Of a stretch of DNA of 57,756 nt, positions 26,360 through 33,945 are shown one piece after another. Every line of letters starts with the position of its first letter. The stretch's first letter is position 1. Origin of the DNA: Oligoflexia bacterium (lineage in GTDB: Bacteria > Bdellovibrionota > UBA1018); the NCBI GenBank assembly GCA_031292385.1, contig JARLHE010000002.1:1-57756 (forward strand). The letters are read 5' to 3'. The position numbers and the translations under genes are program-made. The notes beneath the pieces are model-generated. The model worked only from the letters and a program-made list of their open reading frames with translations, was not told where the DNA came from and ran no database searches.

Positions 26360-27270
26360 GCCCGCCAATACCCCTGGATCATTTCGCGCCCATAAACCCG
26401 CGCGGCCTCAAATGCATTGTGATGGGCGCATAAAAGCCGCAAATTCGTGATTTCGTTATCGCCGCCCAGGCCTTTCGGTATTCGATGATCAATTTGAAGT
26501 CGATGCCGCGATTCGCATCTCCGTCCGGTCACTGGATCAACATAGGTGCAACGCGACCCATCGCGACGCCAAACCTCGCGTTTTACTGCTGCCGGAATGG
26601 CTTTCACTTCTGACGTCCCAACCGATGCTTTCGCTCGGACTTCTTGTTGGGCTGGATCGAGCTCTTTGAGAGCGCGTTTTGCTAGGTGCGCGACCAAATC
26701 GGAAAGGGTCATTTCAGGAAACTGGTGCGCGAGAAGGCCTTTCAACTTTTCCAAGTCCTCCACGGTTTCGTTACTGAGATTGAGGCGAACTTCGCAGAGG
26801 TCCGCGCTCATCGCGCGCACCGTCTCGGGCCGATGTTTTTCGGGCTCTGGACTCATGGCAAGAAGCGTGCGCTCGGCTTCGCGCGCGGATTTACCTTCGA
26901 GGCTTTGCACGACCTCCTGTTTCTGTTCGACGCTCACCGGTCTTCCCAGTTTTGCTTCCTGCCTGAAAAATTTCTGGGCCTGAACGAGAACGGACAGCGT
27001 CAACTCCCCACTTTGCACCTGCGCCTCGACCTGGGGAAGCTCGCGAAGCAGCCGCATCGAATCGATTCGAAGCTGCGCGGCGCTTTCGCTATAGCCCAGC
27101 TCCTTGACTGCGTATTCAAAGAGCGAAGAAAACCCCAGCGCGCAAAATAATTTTCTCATCTCTATTTCGCGCAAATGATGGAGGATCTCTGTCGTAAGAC
27201 GAGTTTCTTCACGGACGAGTGATTTGGTTTGAGTGAGTAAGACGTCATCTGAAAGCTTTTTAATCATCAT
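26356..27270 (-). CDS. HNH endonuclease (DUF222-like N-terminal region)
   Basis: A 304-residue protein. The helical N-terminal two-thirds (MIKKLSDDVLLTQTKSLVREE onward) resembles the DUF222-type region that commonly precedes HNH nucleases. The C terminus is an HNH/McrA zinc-finger nuclease: SRCTYVDPVTGRRCESRH, LQIDHRIPKGLGGDNEITNLRLLCAHHN. I start at the ATG at 27270 because AGGG lies 4 bases upstream. A longer frame begins at 27513, but its first 81 residues look unlike protein. Such genes often occur in multiple copies and may be mobile or defensive; no intron or intein is seen here. Confidence 0.8.
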   Translation of the reverse strand: MMIKKLSDDVLLTQTKSLVREETRLTTEILHHLREIEMRKLFCALGFSSLFEYAVKELGYSESAAQLRIDSMRLLRELPQVEAQVQSGELTLSVLVQAQKFFRQEAKLGRPVSVEQKQEVVQSLEGKSAREAERTLLAMSPEPEKHRPETVRAMSADLCEVRLNLSNETVEDLEKLKGLLAHQFPEMTLSDLVAHLAKRALKELDPAQQEVRAKASVGTSEVKAIPAAVKREVWRRDGSRCTYVDPVTGRRCESRHRLQIDHRIPKGLGGDNEITNLRLLCAHHNAFEAARVYGREMIQGYWRA

Positions 27271-27537
27271 GTGCCCTGTATACACGACGACTCTAGAGGC
27301 CTCTGGCGGGCGCGTGGTGAAATTGTTTTTGTATTTTTTAGAAAAAGGAAATCGTGAGTCAATTGGCTTCGCCAAGAACAAATGCGCGCCTGATATGCGG
27401 GATTTTAAACGCAATCTCGATTTCAAAAAATCGCGCTCGTAAAAGCCGTCAAGCGAAAACGCGATGAAATGCAAATTGATGGATAAAATTCGATTAGAAA
27501 AACTCCTTCCCAATTAAAACTACACGCAGAGGCCACT

Positions 27538-27753
27538 ATGAAAACAGCTATCGTTATTTCCACTCTCGCGAGTATATTTTGCTCTTCCGCATTCGCTGAC
27601 CCGGCGCCTTTTGAAACTTTAAAATCGTTCTATGACTCTTTAAAAACGCCCGCGGCTCGCTCAGCCGGCGCAGAGCCTAGCAAGAAATCACTGAATACTG
27701 CCGCGTTTTTCCGCCCTCGCGCCGGTAACTGCGGAAAAGCGGCGCGCCCGTAG
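27538..27753 (+). CDS. Small exported protein, possible gene remnant
   Basis: A 71-residue frame with a convincing start: AGAGG 5 bases before the ATG, and a signal peptide MKTAIVISTLASIFCSSAFA followed by DPAPFETLKSFYDSL. From about residue 47 on it is encoded antisense to the 3' end of pgeF and loses protein-like character (FFRPRAGNCGKAARP). I read it as either a short exported protein or the 5' remnant of a longer gene cut off by a rearrangement next to pgeF. No product is known to me. Confidence 0.45.
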   Translation: MKTAIVISTLASIFCSSAFADPAPFETLKSFYDSLKTPAARSAGAEPSKKSLNTAAFFRPRAGNCGKAARP

Positions 27754-28333
27754 CCGAAACCGAGCAGCGCGTGCAGGCGCGGAGCAATTCGACATCGGCG
27801 ACGCCGAGACGCTTGAGCTCGGCTTCGTTGATCGCGGGCAGGTCGAGATGCCGAAAGCGCGGCACAGCGGCAGCCGCGATGTCGGGGAACTCGCGCGCGA
27901 AGTCGCCGGCGAGCTCCTCGCTCACTTCGTAACAGCAGGGCCCGATCGACGGACCGATCGCGGCGACCCAATCGGTTGGCGAATCCCCCACCGCTTCGAA
28001 AAAATGCCGGGTGATATGGGCAATCGTTCCACGCCATCCGGCGTGAATGGCTCCGACACGCGTGCCGTCGCGCCGGGCAAGCAGGATGGGGACGCAATCA
28101 GCGGTCACGACCGCGACCGCGAGCCCGGTCTTTTCCGTCCAGAAAGCGTCCGCCTCGAGACCTTGGGTATGAGGCGCATCGAGCCGGACACAAGCGGTGC
28201 CGTGCACCTGGCGCCAGCTGGCGTGCGTGCGATCGAAGATCTCCTTCAAGGGAGACGGCACCTCTTCATCCAAGCTTCCGAAGCCGTGAAGAACGCCGGG
28301 GATCTTCTCCAGCAAGCCGCTCTTAATGTGCAT
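27677..28333 (-). CDS. pgeF: PgeF/YfiH-type laccase-domain protein
   Basis: A 218-residue member of the DUF152/YfiH family. The conserved metal and active-site motifs are present: TADCVPILL, HAGWRGT and IGPSIGPCCYEV. Studied members hydrolyse misincorporated peptidoglycan precursors (UDP-MurNAc-Ser editing) or act as purine nucleoside phosphorylase/adenosine deaminase. Both fit this window, which has cell-wall and purine genes. It starts 11 bases inside the end of the OppA-like gene, so the two are co-transcribed. Confidence 0.85.
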   Translation of the reverse strand: MHIKSGLLEKIPGVLHGFGSLDEEVPSPLKEIFDRTHASWRQVHGTACVRLDAPHTQGLEADAFWTEKTGLAVAVVTADCVPILLARRDGTRVGAIHAGWRGTIAHITRHFFEAVGDSPTDWVAAIGPSIGPCCYEVSEELAGDFAREFPDIAAAAVPRFRHLDLPAINEAELKRLGVADVELLRACTRCSVSATGAPLFRSYRREGGKTRQYSVISC

Positions 28334-29900
28334 GGGCGTCTTTCAGCGTCACTTCGTTGAACGGGATGACGCCGAACGGATTGGCGTGGACGTTCGCGAG
28401 GCGCGCCGCGATCGCGTGCTGTTGAACGTAATGATAGATCGGCACCACGACGGCCTGATCATCGACCAGTAACTTTTCAGCCTGGCGGATTTTCTGCTCC
28501 CGCTCGGGACCCGGAGCAAGACGCGCGATTTCGGCGACCAGGCGATCGTATTCCGCGCTGGACCAGCCCGTGTAGTTGTTCAGCCCATGGGAGATAAAAA
28601 CTTCCAGATGAGGAATCGGATCGCCGAAGGGGGCCAGCCATCCCATTCGATAGATCGTGGGAGGATCGGATTGCAGCGAGCCAATAAAACTCTTCCAATC
28701 CATATTGCTCAGCAAGACGCGAATGCCGAGATTGTTTTTGAGGTCGCTCTCCACCTTTTCCATGACCATGGTATTTCGAGGCGAACTGTCGAACCCGGCC
28801 GTCACCGGAGGAAAGCCGGCTCCCTGACGCGCGAATTTTTCGCGAAACGCCTTCACCGAATCCGCGAAAACCGGAGCGGGATCCTGGTAAGGGATACTGC
28901 CTTCAAGACCGGGCGGAATCCAACTCCGCGCCGGGACCTCTCCGGATGCCAGGGCTTGAACGATCTCGTCGCGCCGAATGGCCCCGGAAACCGCCCGGCG
29001 AAAACTCAAATCGTTAGCCGGGGCTTTGCGCGTGTTGAATCCGAGATAATAGGTCGCAAGGAAAGGCTCGCGCTGAATCAACCCCTTGGCTTCGAGCCGG
29101 GGCAGCTCGGTGCCCGGAACGCGGGTCAGGATATCGAGATCGCCCTTTTCGAAAAGATTCACCGCCGTCGAGTCGTCCTGAATGATGAGAACGTCGATCA
29201 AATACATCGTCGGTTTTTTGCCGTAATAAGCATCGTTTTTATCGAGCAAAAACCGGCGCCCGGGCTGATAAGCCGCGATTCGGTAGGGGCCGGTCGCGGG
29301 GGCCGTGATCGGCCAGTTTCCGCCGTTATCGGTCAAGATGTCCTGACGAAGCGGGAGCGTATTCGCCAACGTCAAAACTTCGAGAAAATACGAGGTCGGC
29401 TCTTCGAGCTCGATCACGAGCTTGCCGTCTTTTTCATAAACCCCCGCCAGCTCCGATGCGGTTCCCGCGTGAAAAGCCTTGGCGCCGCGGATTGAAAAGA
29501 GAAGAGGCGCGAGCTTTGCCGGTACTTTGGGCGACAAAGCACGCCTAAAGGCGGTCACGAAATCCGTCGCGCGAACCGGGATATCATCCGACCAGCGGGC
29601 GTCATGCCGCAAGGCGAACTCGTAACGGCGCCCATCTTTCGACACGGTCCAGGACTCGGCGAGTTGATTGATCCGCTTTCCCTGGGCGTCGTGGCCAAAA
29701 AGACCATCCATCACGTTATGAATGATCTCCATGGAAACCCCGTCTTCGATCAAAGAGGGATCCATGGTGACCGGATCGGTGGAAATCTGCACCTTCAGTA
29801 CGTATCGCTGCTTCTCAGCCTCGATCTTGTTTTTTGTGCAGCTCGTTATGAACAACCCCAGGAACGCACCCACGGCGAGAATGATACAAAGACGGCTCAT
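28323..29900 (-). CDS. Oligopeptide ABC transporter substrate-binding lipoprotein
   Basis: A 525-residue SBP_bac_5 (OppA/MppA) family protein. The lipobox is LFITSC (Cys about 21). The family entry motif TDPVTMDPSLIEDGVSMEIIHNVMDGL is followed by LAESWTVSKDGRRYEFALRHDARWSD. It would bind oligopeptides, possibly murein peptides, in the periplasm. No opp permease or ATPase genes are adjacent. It is translationally coupled to pgeF, a peptidoglycan-editing gene in other bacteria, which makes cell-wall peptide recovery an attractive reading. Confidence 0.86.
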   Translation of the reverse strand: MSRLCIILAVGAFLGLFITSCTKNKIEAEKQRYVLKVQISTDPVTMDPSLIEDGVSMEIIHNVMDGLFGHDAQGKRINQLAESWTVSKDGRRYEFALRHDARWSDDIPVRATDFVTAFRRALSPKVPAKLAPLLFSIRGAKAFHAGTASELAGVYEKDGKLVIELEEPTSYFLEVLTLANTLPLRQDILTDNGGNWPITAPATGPYRIAAYQPGRRFLLDKNDAYYGKKPTMYLIDVLIIQDDSTAVNLFEKGDLDILTRVPGTELPRLEAKGLIQREPFLATYYLGFNTRKAPANDLSFRRAVSGAIRRDEIVQALASGEVPARSWIPPGLEGSIPYQDPAPVFADSVKAFREKFARQGAGFPPVTAGFDSSPRNTMVMEKVESDLKNNLGIRVLLSNMDWKSFIGSLQSDPPTIYRMGWLAPFGDPIPHLEVFISHGLNNYTGWSSAEYDRLVAEIARLAPGPEREQKIRQAEKLLVDDQAVVVPIYHYVQQHAIAARLANVHANPFGVIPFNEVTLKDAHAH

Positions 29901-29961
29901 ACTTGATTCATATCAGAAGGCGGGCTGGAATCTTAACCACTTTTAGGAGAAGATAAGCCCG

Positions 29962-31146
29962 ATGCCAACGAATGCAAATCCGGCCCAAAATTCACCCACC
30001 TCGAACGGCGGTACTTTTCGATTGATCGCGCTCATGCTGCTTGCGCTGATAGGCCTCGGAGCCTCGATCGCGCTCAGTCAGCACTTCTATGAGCTGCGAT
30101 CCGGAGCGTCCGGCTTTAAATCGTATTGCAACATCAGCTCCACGTTCAATTGCGACGTCGTCGCGACCAGCAGCTGGGCCGAGGCGCTGCCGGGGCTTCC
30201 CGTCTCGAGCGTCGCCGCGGGCTGGTATGCCGGGCTTTTCTTTCTCTACCTGATCGCGATGAGCTTCGGCTACCGAAAGGAAGCGCTTCGTGTGGCGCTC
30301 ACGCTCACCGCGTTCTCCGCCGCCGCGACGCTTTTCTATCTGTACCTTATGATCGCCCAGATCGGCACGTACTGCCTGCTTTGCCTGGGGCTGGATGCGA
30401 TCAATTTCGTTTCTTTGGCGGTTCTGATCAGCTTGAAGCCTACCGGCAAAATCAGCATGGCCCACTGGAAAGGCTTTTCGGCCGTCATGGCGATCTCGCT
30501 TTTCGTCGCGGTCGTGGGACTCAAAGGCCTGGATACCTCTTCAGAGAGCTCGAGCGGCAGCAGCGCGAAGGAGCGCGCCGAATCGATCATGAATCGCGAA
30601 ATCACCGCGATCTCCGTCAGCCCGGACGACCTTATGCTGGGACCGGCGAACGCGGGGGTCACGATCGTCGAGTTCAGCGATTTCCAATGCCCGTTCTGCC
30701 GGATCGGCGCCTTCACGCTTCACGCGGTGATGAGCCGGTTTCCGAAAGACGTGCGCGTGGTGATGAAACCGTTTCCGCTGGATCCGAGCTGCAATCGCTT
30801 CGTCAACCACTCGATGCACCCCGTGGCGTGCGAAGCCGCGCGTGCCGCCGTGTGCGCGGCCCAGCAAGGCCATTTCGAGGGGACTTACGAGGCGATCTTC
30901 CAAAACCAGGAGAGCCTAGCCCCCGGCAAATCCGCCGAGTACGCGCGGCAAGCGGGAGCCAACCCGGCGCAGCTCGCGAGCTGCATGGCTTCCAACGAAT
31001 CGCTGGCCAGGATTCAGGCGACGATCGAAGAAGCCAATCAGCTGAAGGTCCAATCGACCCCCACTTTCTACATCAACGGCCGCCGGATCGAAGGAGTCGA
31101 AACGCTCCCGGTCTGGACGGAAGTGATTCAGCGCCTGCTACGCTGA
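29962..31146 (+). CDS. VKOR-DsbA fusion, disulfide-generating enzyme
   Basis: A 394-residue fusion. Residues about 20-190 are a vitamin K epoxide reductase (VKOR) membrane domain with four to five helices. The loop cysteines are C56 and C64, and the quinone-side CxxC is YCLLC (C138/C141). After a Ser-rich linker, a DsbA-like thioredoxin domain has CPFC (C243/C246) and the cis-Pro segment STPTFYING. The VKOR part oxidises the DsbA part using quinone, and the DsbA part then makes disulfides in exported proteins, replacing DsbB/DsbA. AGGAG lies 11 bases before the ATG. The tatD gene begins 2 bases after the stop. Confidence 0.9.
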   Translation: MPTNANPAQNSPTSNGGTFRLIALMLLALIGLGASIALSQHFYELRSGASGFKSYCNISSTFNCDVVATSSWAEALPGLPVSSVAAGWYAGLFFLYLIAMSFGYRKEALRVALTLTAFSAAATLFYLYLMIAQIGTYCLLCLGLDAINFVSLAVLISLKPTGKISMAHWKGFSAVMAISLFVAVVGLKGLDTSSESSSGSSAKERAESIMNREITAISVSPDDLMLGPANAGVTIVEFSDFQCPFCRIGAFTLHAVMSRFPKDVRVVMKPFPLDPSCNRFVNHSMHPVACEAARAAVCAAQQGHFEGTYEAIFQNQESLAPGKSAEYARQAGANPAQLASCMASNESLARIQATIEEANQLKVQSTPTFYINGRRIEGVETLPVWTEVIQRLLR

Positions 31147-31148
31147 TT

Positions 31149-31925
31149 ATGCTGATCGATAGCCACTGCCATCTCGAATACGACTACGCGCCGAAGGATA
31201 TCGAGACCCTGCTTGCGGACGCGAAGGCAGCGGGCGTCGAGTATCTCGTCACTATCGGAACCGACGCCGCCTCGTGGCCCAAAGTCGCGAAGCTTTCGGA
31301 GCAGTACGAGCAGGTTTTCCACACCGTCGGAATGCATCCGCATGAATCGATCGACCTCACCCCGCTGCTGCTCGACACGCTGACGAAAGCGGCGGCCCAT
31401 CCCAAATGCCGCGCGATCGGCGAGATCGGCCTGGATTACCATTACGATCACTCGCCGCGCGAAGTTCAGCGCGAGAGGCTCGCGGAGCAACTCGAGATCG
31501 CGAGAAAGACCCGCCAGCCCATCGTCATTCATAGCCGCGAGGGAGAAGACGATCTTTTGGAACAGCTCAAGGATCACGCCGCGAAACTTCCCGCCGGCGT
31601 CCTGCCCGGCGTGATTCATTGCTTTTCGGGCACCCGTGACTTCGGAAAAGCCTGCCTGGATCTCGGGTTTTACATTTCGTTTTCGGGCATCCTCACGTTC
31701 AAGAAAGCGGATGAGCTACGCGAATGCGCGCGCGAGTTTCCGCTCGAGCGCCTGCTCGTCGAAACCGATTCGCCCTACCTCGCGCCCATTCCTTACCGGG
31801 GCAAAAAATGCGAGCCGAGCATGGTTCGCCTCACGGCCCAAAAGCTCGCCGAAGTGAAAGGCCTTCCTTTCGAGGAAGTCGCGCGCGTGACGACCGAGAA
31901 CGCCCGCACTCTATTCCGTATCTGA
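31149..31925 (+). CDS. tatD: TatD family metal-dependent deoxyribonuclease
   Basis: A 258-residue TIM-barrel hydrolase. Metal ligands appear in MLIDSHCHLEYD, EIGLDYHYD, IVIHSRE, GVIHCFSGT and LVETDSPYLAP. TatD acts as a 3'-5' exonuclease on DNA/RNA in repair and turnover. The ATG at 31149 directly follows the VKOR-DsbA stop and starts with the HxH motif in the usual position. A longer open frame reaching upstream into the VKOR gene is an overlap artefact. The 3' end overlaps the convergent YhaM-like gene by 15 bases. Confidence 0.9.
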   Translation: MLIDSHCHLEYDYAPKDIETLLADAKAAGVEYLVTIGTDAASWPKVAKLSEQYEQVFHTVGMHPHESIDLTPLLLDTLTKAAAHPKCRAIGEIGLDYHYDHSPREVQRERLAEQLEIARKTRQPIVIHSREGEDDLLEQLKDHAAKLPAGVLPGVIHCFSGTRDFGKACLDLGFYISFSGILTFKKADELRECAREFPLERLLVETDSPYLAPIPYRGKKCEPSMVRLTAQKLAEVKGLPFEEVARVTTENARTLFRI

Positions 31926-32930
31926 CTTCTCCGCATCCGTAAGGGCCCAATCGGGCTTGAAGAAAAACCGCTCGAACTGGCGATTGAGAGAGGTCCAGCG
32001 TCCCGGAGTCAGATCGTTGCTGATGAACTGCTGGATCGCGTTCACCTTCGAATCGAGATCGTCGATCATGTGGACGATGAGCGCTTCAATGCACTTGGGG
32101 CGCTTGGGCGAGGCATATTCCAGCCTCCCGTGATGCGCCAAAATCAAATGTTTCACGAGCAGGCGCTTTTCATCGGGAAACGCTCCCGGCAAGCGGCCCG
32201 GCTGCGATTCGAGCCAACGAACTTTTTTCTCGACCAGCTCGGAGCCCATGACCAGATGGCCCACCAGCTTTCCTTCGGTCGTGTAATCGGTGACCCGATC
32301 GTAAGAGAGCTCCCAGAGCTTCCCGATATCGTGTAAAAAGCCGCCTAAAAAGAGCAAATCGCGATCGACGTACTTGCCGTAATGGCCGGCCATGTGATCG
32401 AGAATTCCGGTGATCGAAAGGACATGCTCAAGCAGACCGCCCTTGTAGGCGTGGTGCACGCTCTTGGCCGCCGGGGCCCGCTTGATTCGATCGACGACAT
32501 CGGCGTCGTCACGCAGAATGGATTCGGCCAGCGCCTTGTAAAAAGGATCCTGCATCGACTCCACGTAGCCCAAGAGCTTGGCGTAAAGAGCCTCGACATC
32601 GACTTCCCCCTCGGCGATGTAATCGCGCACGTCCACTTCGTCCTCGCGAAGCACGTTCATGCGGCTCACGACGATCTGGCGGCGTCCCTGATAGAGCTGG
32701 CAACGGCCTTCGACCCAGACAAACGCGTCTCGAACGGCCCCGCCCGCGTACCGGGCGGCGTCTTCCCAAAGACGGGCCTCGATTTCGCCGGTTTTATCCA
32801 TCAAAACCAGATTCATGTAGGGCTTGCCGTTTTTCCCGACTGCCAGGGCGCTGAACTTGATCAAAAACGGATTTTGAACCGTATCTTTATCGCGGAGGTC
32901 CCGAACATACTGGTTTTTGCTTTGAGTCAT
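31911..32930 (-). CDS. YhaM-like 3'-5' exoribonuclease (OB fold + HD domain)
   Basis: A 339-residue protein with an OB-fold nucleic-acid-binding domain (about 20-105: NLVLMDKTGEIEARLWED) and an HD phosphohydrolase domain. Metal ligands are visible in HHAYKGGLLEHV, GGFLHDIGKLWE and LILAHHGRLEYASPKRP. The Bacillus relative is a 3'-5' exoribonuclease. It is a single gene, convergent with tatD, another nuclease. Confidence 0.83.
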   Translation of the reverse strand: MTQSKNQYVRDLRDKDTVQNPFLIKFSALAVGKNGKPYMNLVLMDKTGEIEARLWEDAARYAGGAVRDAFVWVEGRCQLYQGRRQIVVSRMNVLREDEVDVRDYIAEGEVDVEALYAKLLGYVESMQDPFYKALAESILRDDADVVDRIKRAPAAKSVHHAYKGGLLEHVLSITGILDHMAGHYGKYVDRDLLFLGGFLHDIGKLWELSYDRVTDYTTEGKLVGHLVMGSELVEKKVRWLESQPGRLPGAFPDEKRLLVKHLILAHHGRLEYASPKRPKCIEALIVHMIDDLDSKVNAIQQFISNDLTPGRWTSLNRQFERFFFKPDWALTDAEKSDTE

Positions 32931-32997
32931 AATCGAGGGCCTGTGTTGCCCGTTTTTTCTGATTTAGGGAAGTCCAAAGTTAGGATACGCATGAGAA

Positions 32998-33945
32998 ATG
33001 CCTCATGTTTACGCTCCCCACCGCAGCCACTCAATGCAATGGACTTGGGCCACCCTTGCCGGCCCGGATGCCCGCGATTTCATTCAGCGCGTGACCAGCG
33101 CTGATGCCCGTAATCTTGCGGTAGGGTGCGGTACCCGAGGGTGCTTTTTGACCCCGCAAGGCCGCCTTCGCGCTTATTTTCATCTTTGGCGTTACGGCGA
33201 GGACGAATTCGGCTTCGAATTCGACGCCGGGGATACGGGCAAGTGGCGCGACGAGCTTTTTGCGGCTATCGACCAGTTTACCTTTGGGGAAAAAATGACC
33301 CTGACCCCGGTCACCGGCCTCGAGTGCCGCTGGATTTTCGCCAACACGGACTCGGAGCTGAGCGAGCTCCTGCAGGGGCTCGAACCGGGCCAGACGCGCG
33401 CGATCGATGAGGAAATTCGCCTTTGCCACGAAGGATCGATCGATTTTGGCCGCCCCTGGGTCACGGCCTGGGGCCGTCCCGCTCGAATCGAGCAATGGGC
33501 TGAAAGAACCGTGAAATTCAATTCAATCGATTTCAACACGATCGAAAGCTGGCGAGTCGCCGCGCTTCGCCCTCGGGTCGACCGGGAGCTGACGGAAATG
33601 ACCGTCCCGCTCGAAGCGGGGCTGACCGACGCGATTGCCGCGAACAAAGGCTGCTACCCGGGCCAGGAAGTCATCGAAAAAATCGTCTCGCTCGGATCCC
33701 CGGCTAAGCGCCTTGCGCTCATCGCGGGCGAAGGCGACATGCCTCAGACAGCCGCTCCGCTCTGGAATGTCGGCGAGCCTGCGACCGAAGTCGGCAATCT
33801 CACCACCGTCGTGAAAGACGGAAACGGATGGCGTGCCTTGGGATATGTTCGAAAAAATTACGCCAAACCGGGACTGGAAGTTCGAATCAATAACGCCGCT
33901 TCCGGAAAAAATGGGACTCTCCAGAAAATTTCAAATTATGAATAA
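32998..33945 (+). CDS. ygfZ: YgfZ/GcvT-like Fe-S cluster maintenance protein
   Basis: A 315-residue folate-binding YgfZ family protein. The diagnostic motif NKGCYPGQE is intact, including the Cys required for activity in E. coli. YgfZ helps assemble or repair Fe-S enzymes. The Fe-S radical-SAM enzyme KamA in this window may be a client, by inference. I use the ATG at 32998; 33034 is an alternative. The last 8 bases overlap the start of the protease-barrel gene as ATGAATAA. Confidence 0.83.
   Translation: MPHVYAPHRSHSMQWTWATLAGPDARDFIQRVTSADARNLAVGCGTRGCFLTPQGRLRAYFHLWRYGEDEFGFEFDAGDTGKWRDELFAAIDQFTFGEKMTLTPVTGLECRWIFANTDSELSELLQGLEPGQTRAIDEEIRLCHEGSIDFGRPWVTAWGRPARIEQWAERTVKFNSIDFNTIESWRVAALRPRVDRELTEMTVPLEAGLTDAIAANKGCYPGQEVIEKIVSLGSPAKRLALIAGEGDMPQTAAPLWNVGEPATEVGNLTTVVKDGNGWRALGYVRKNYAKPGLEVRINNAASGKNGTLQKISNYE

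Noticed and set aside
27271..27513. Extended N terminus for the HNH endonuclease
   Set aside because: The 81 extra residues have no family match and cover an AT-rich promoter-like region; a ribosome site supports 27270.
30126..31925. A very long plus-strand frame spanning VKOR-DsbA and TatD
   Set aside because: It is the +2 shadow of the VKOR-DsbA gene that happens to run in frame into tatD. Its first 340 residues are Arg/Pro-rich and match nothing; the true TatD starts at 31149.
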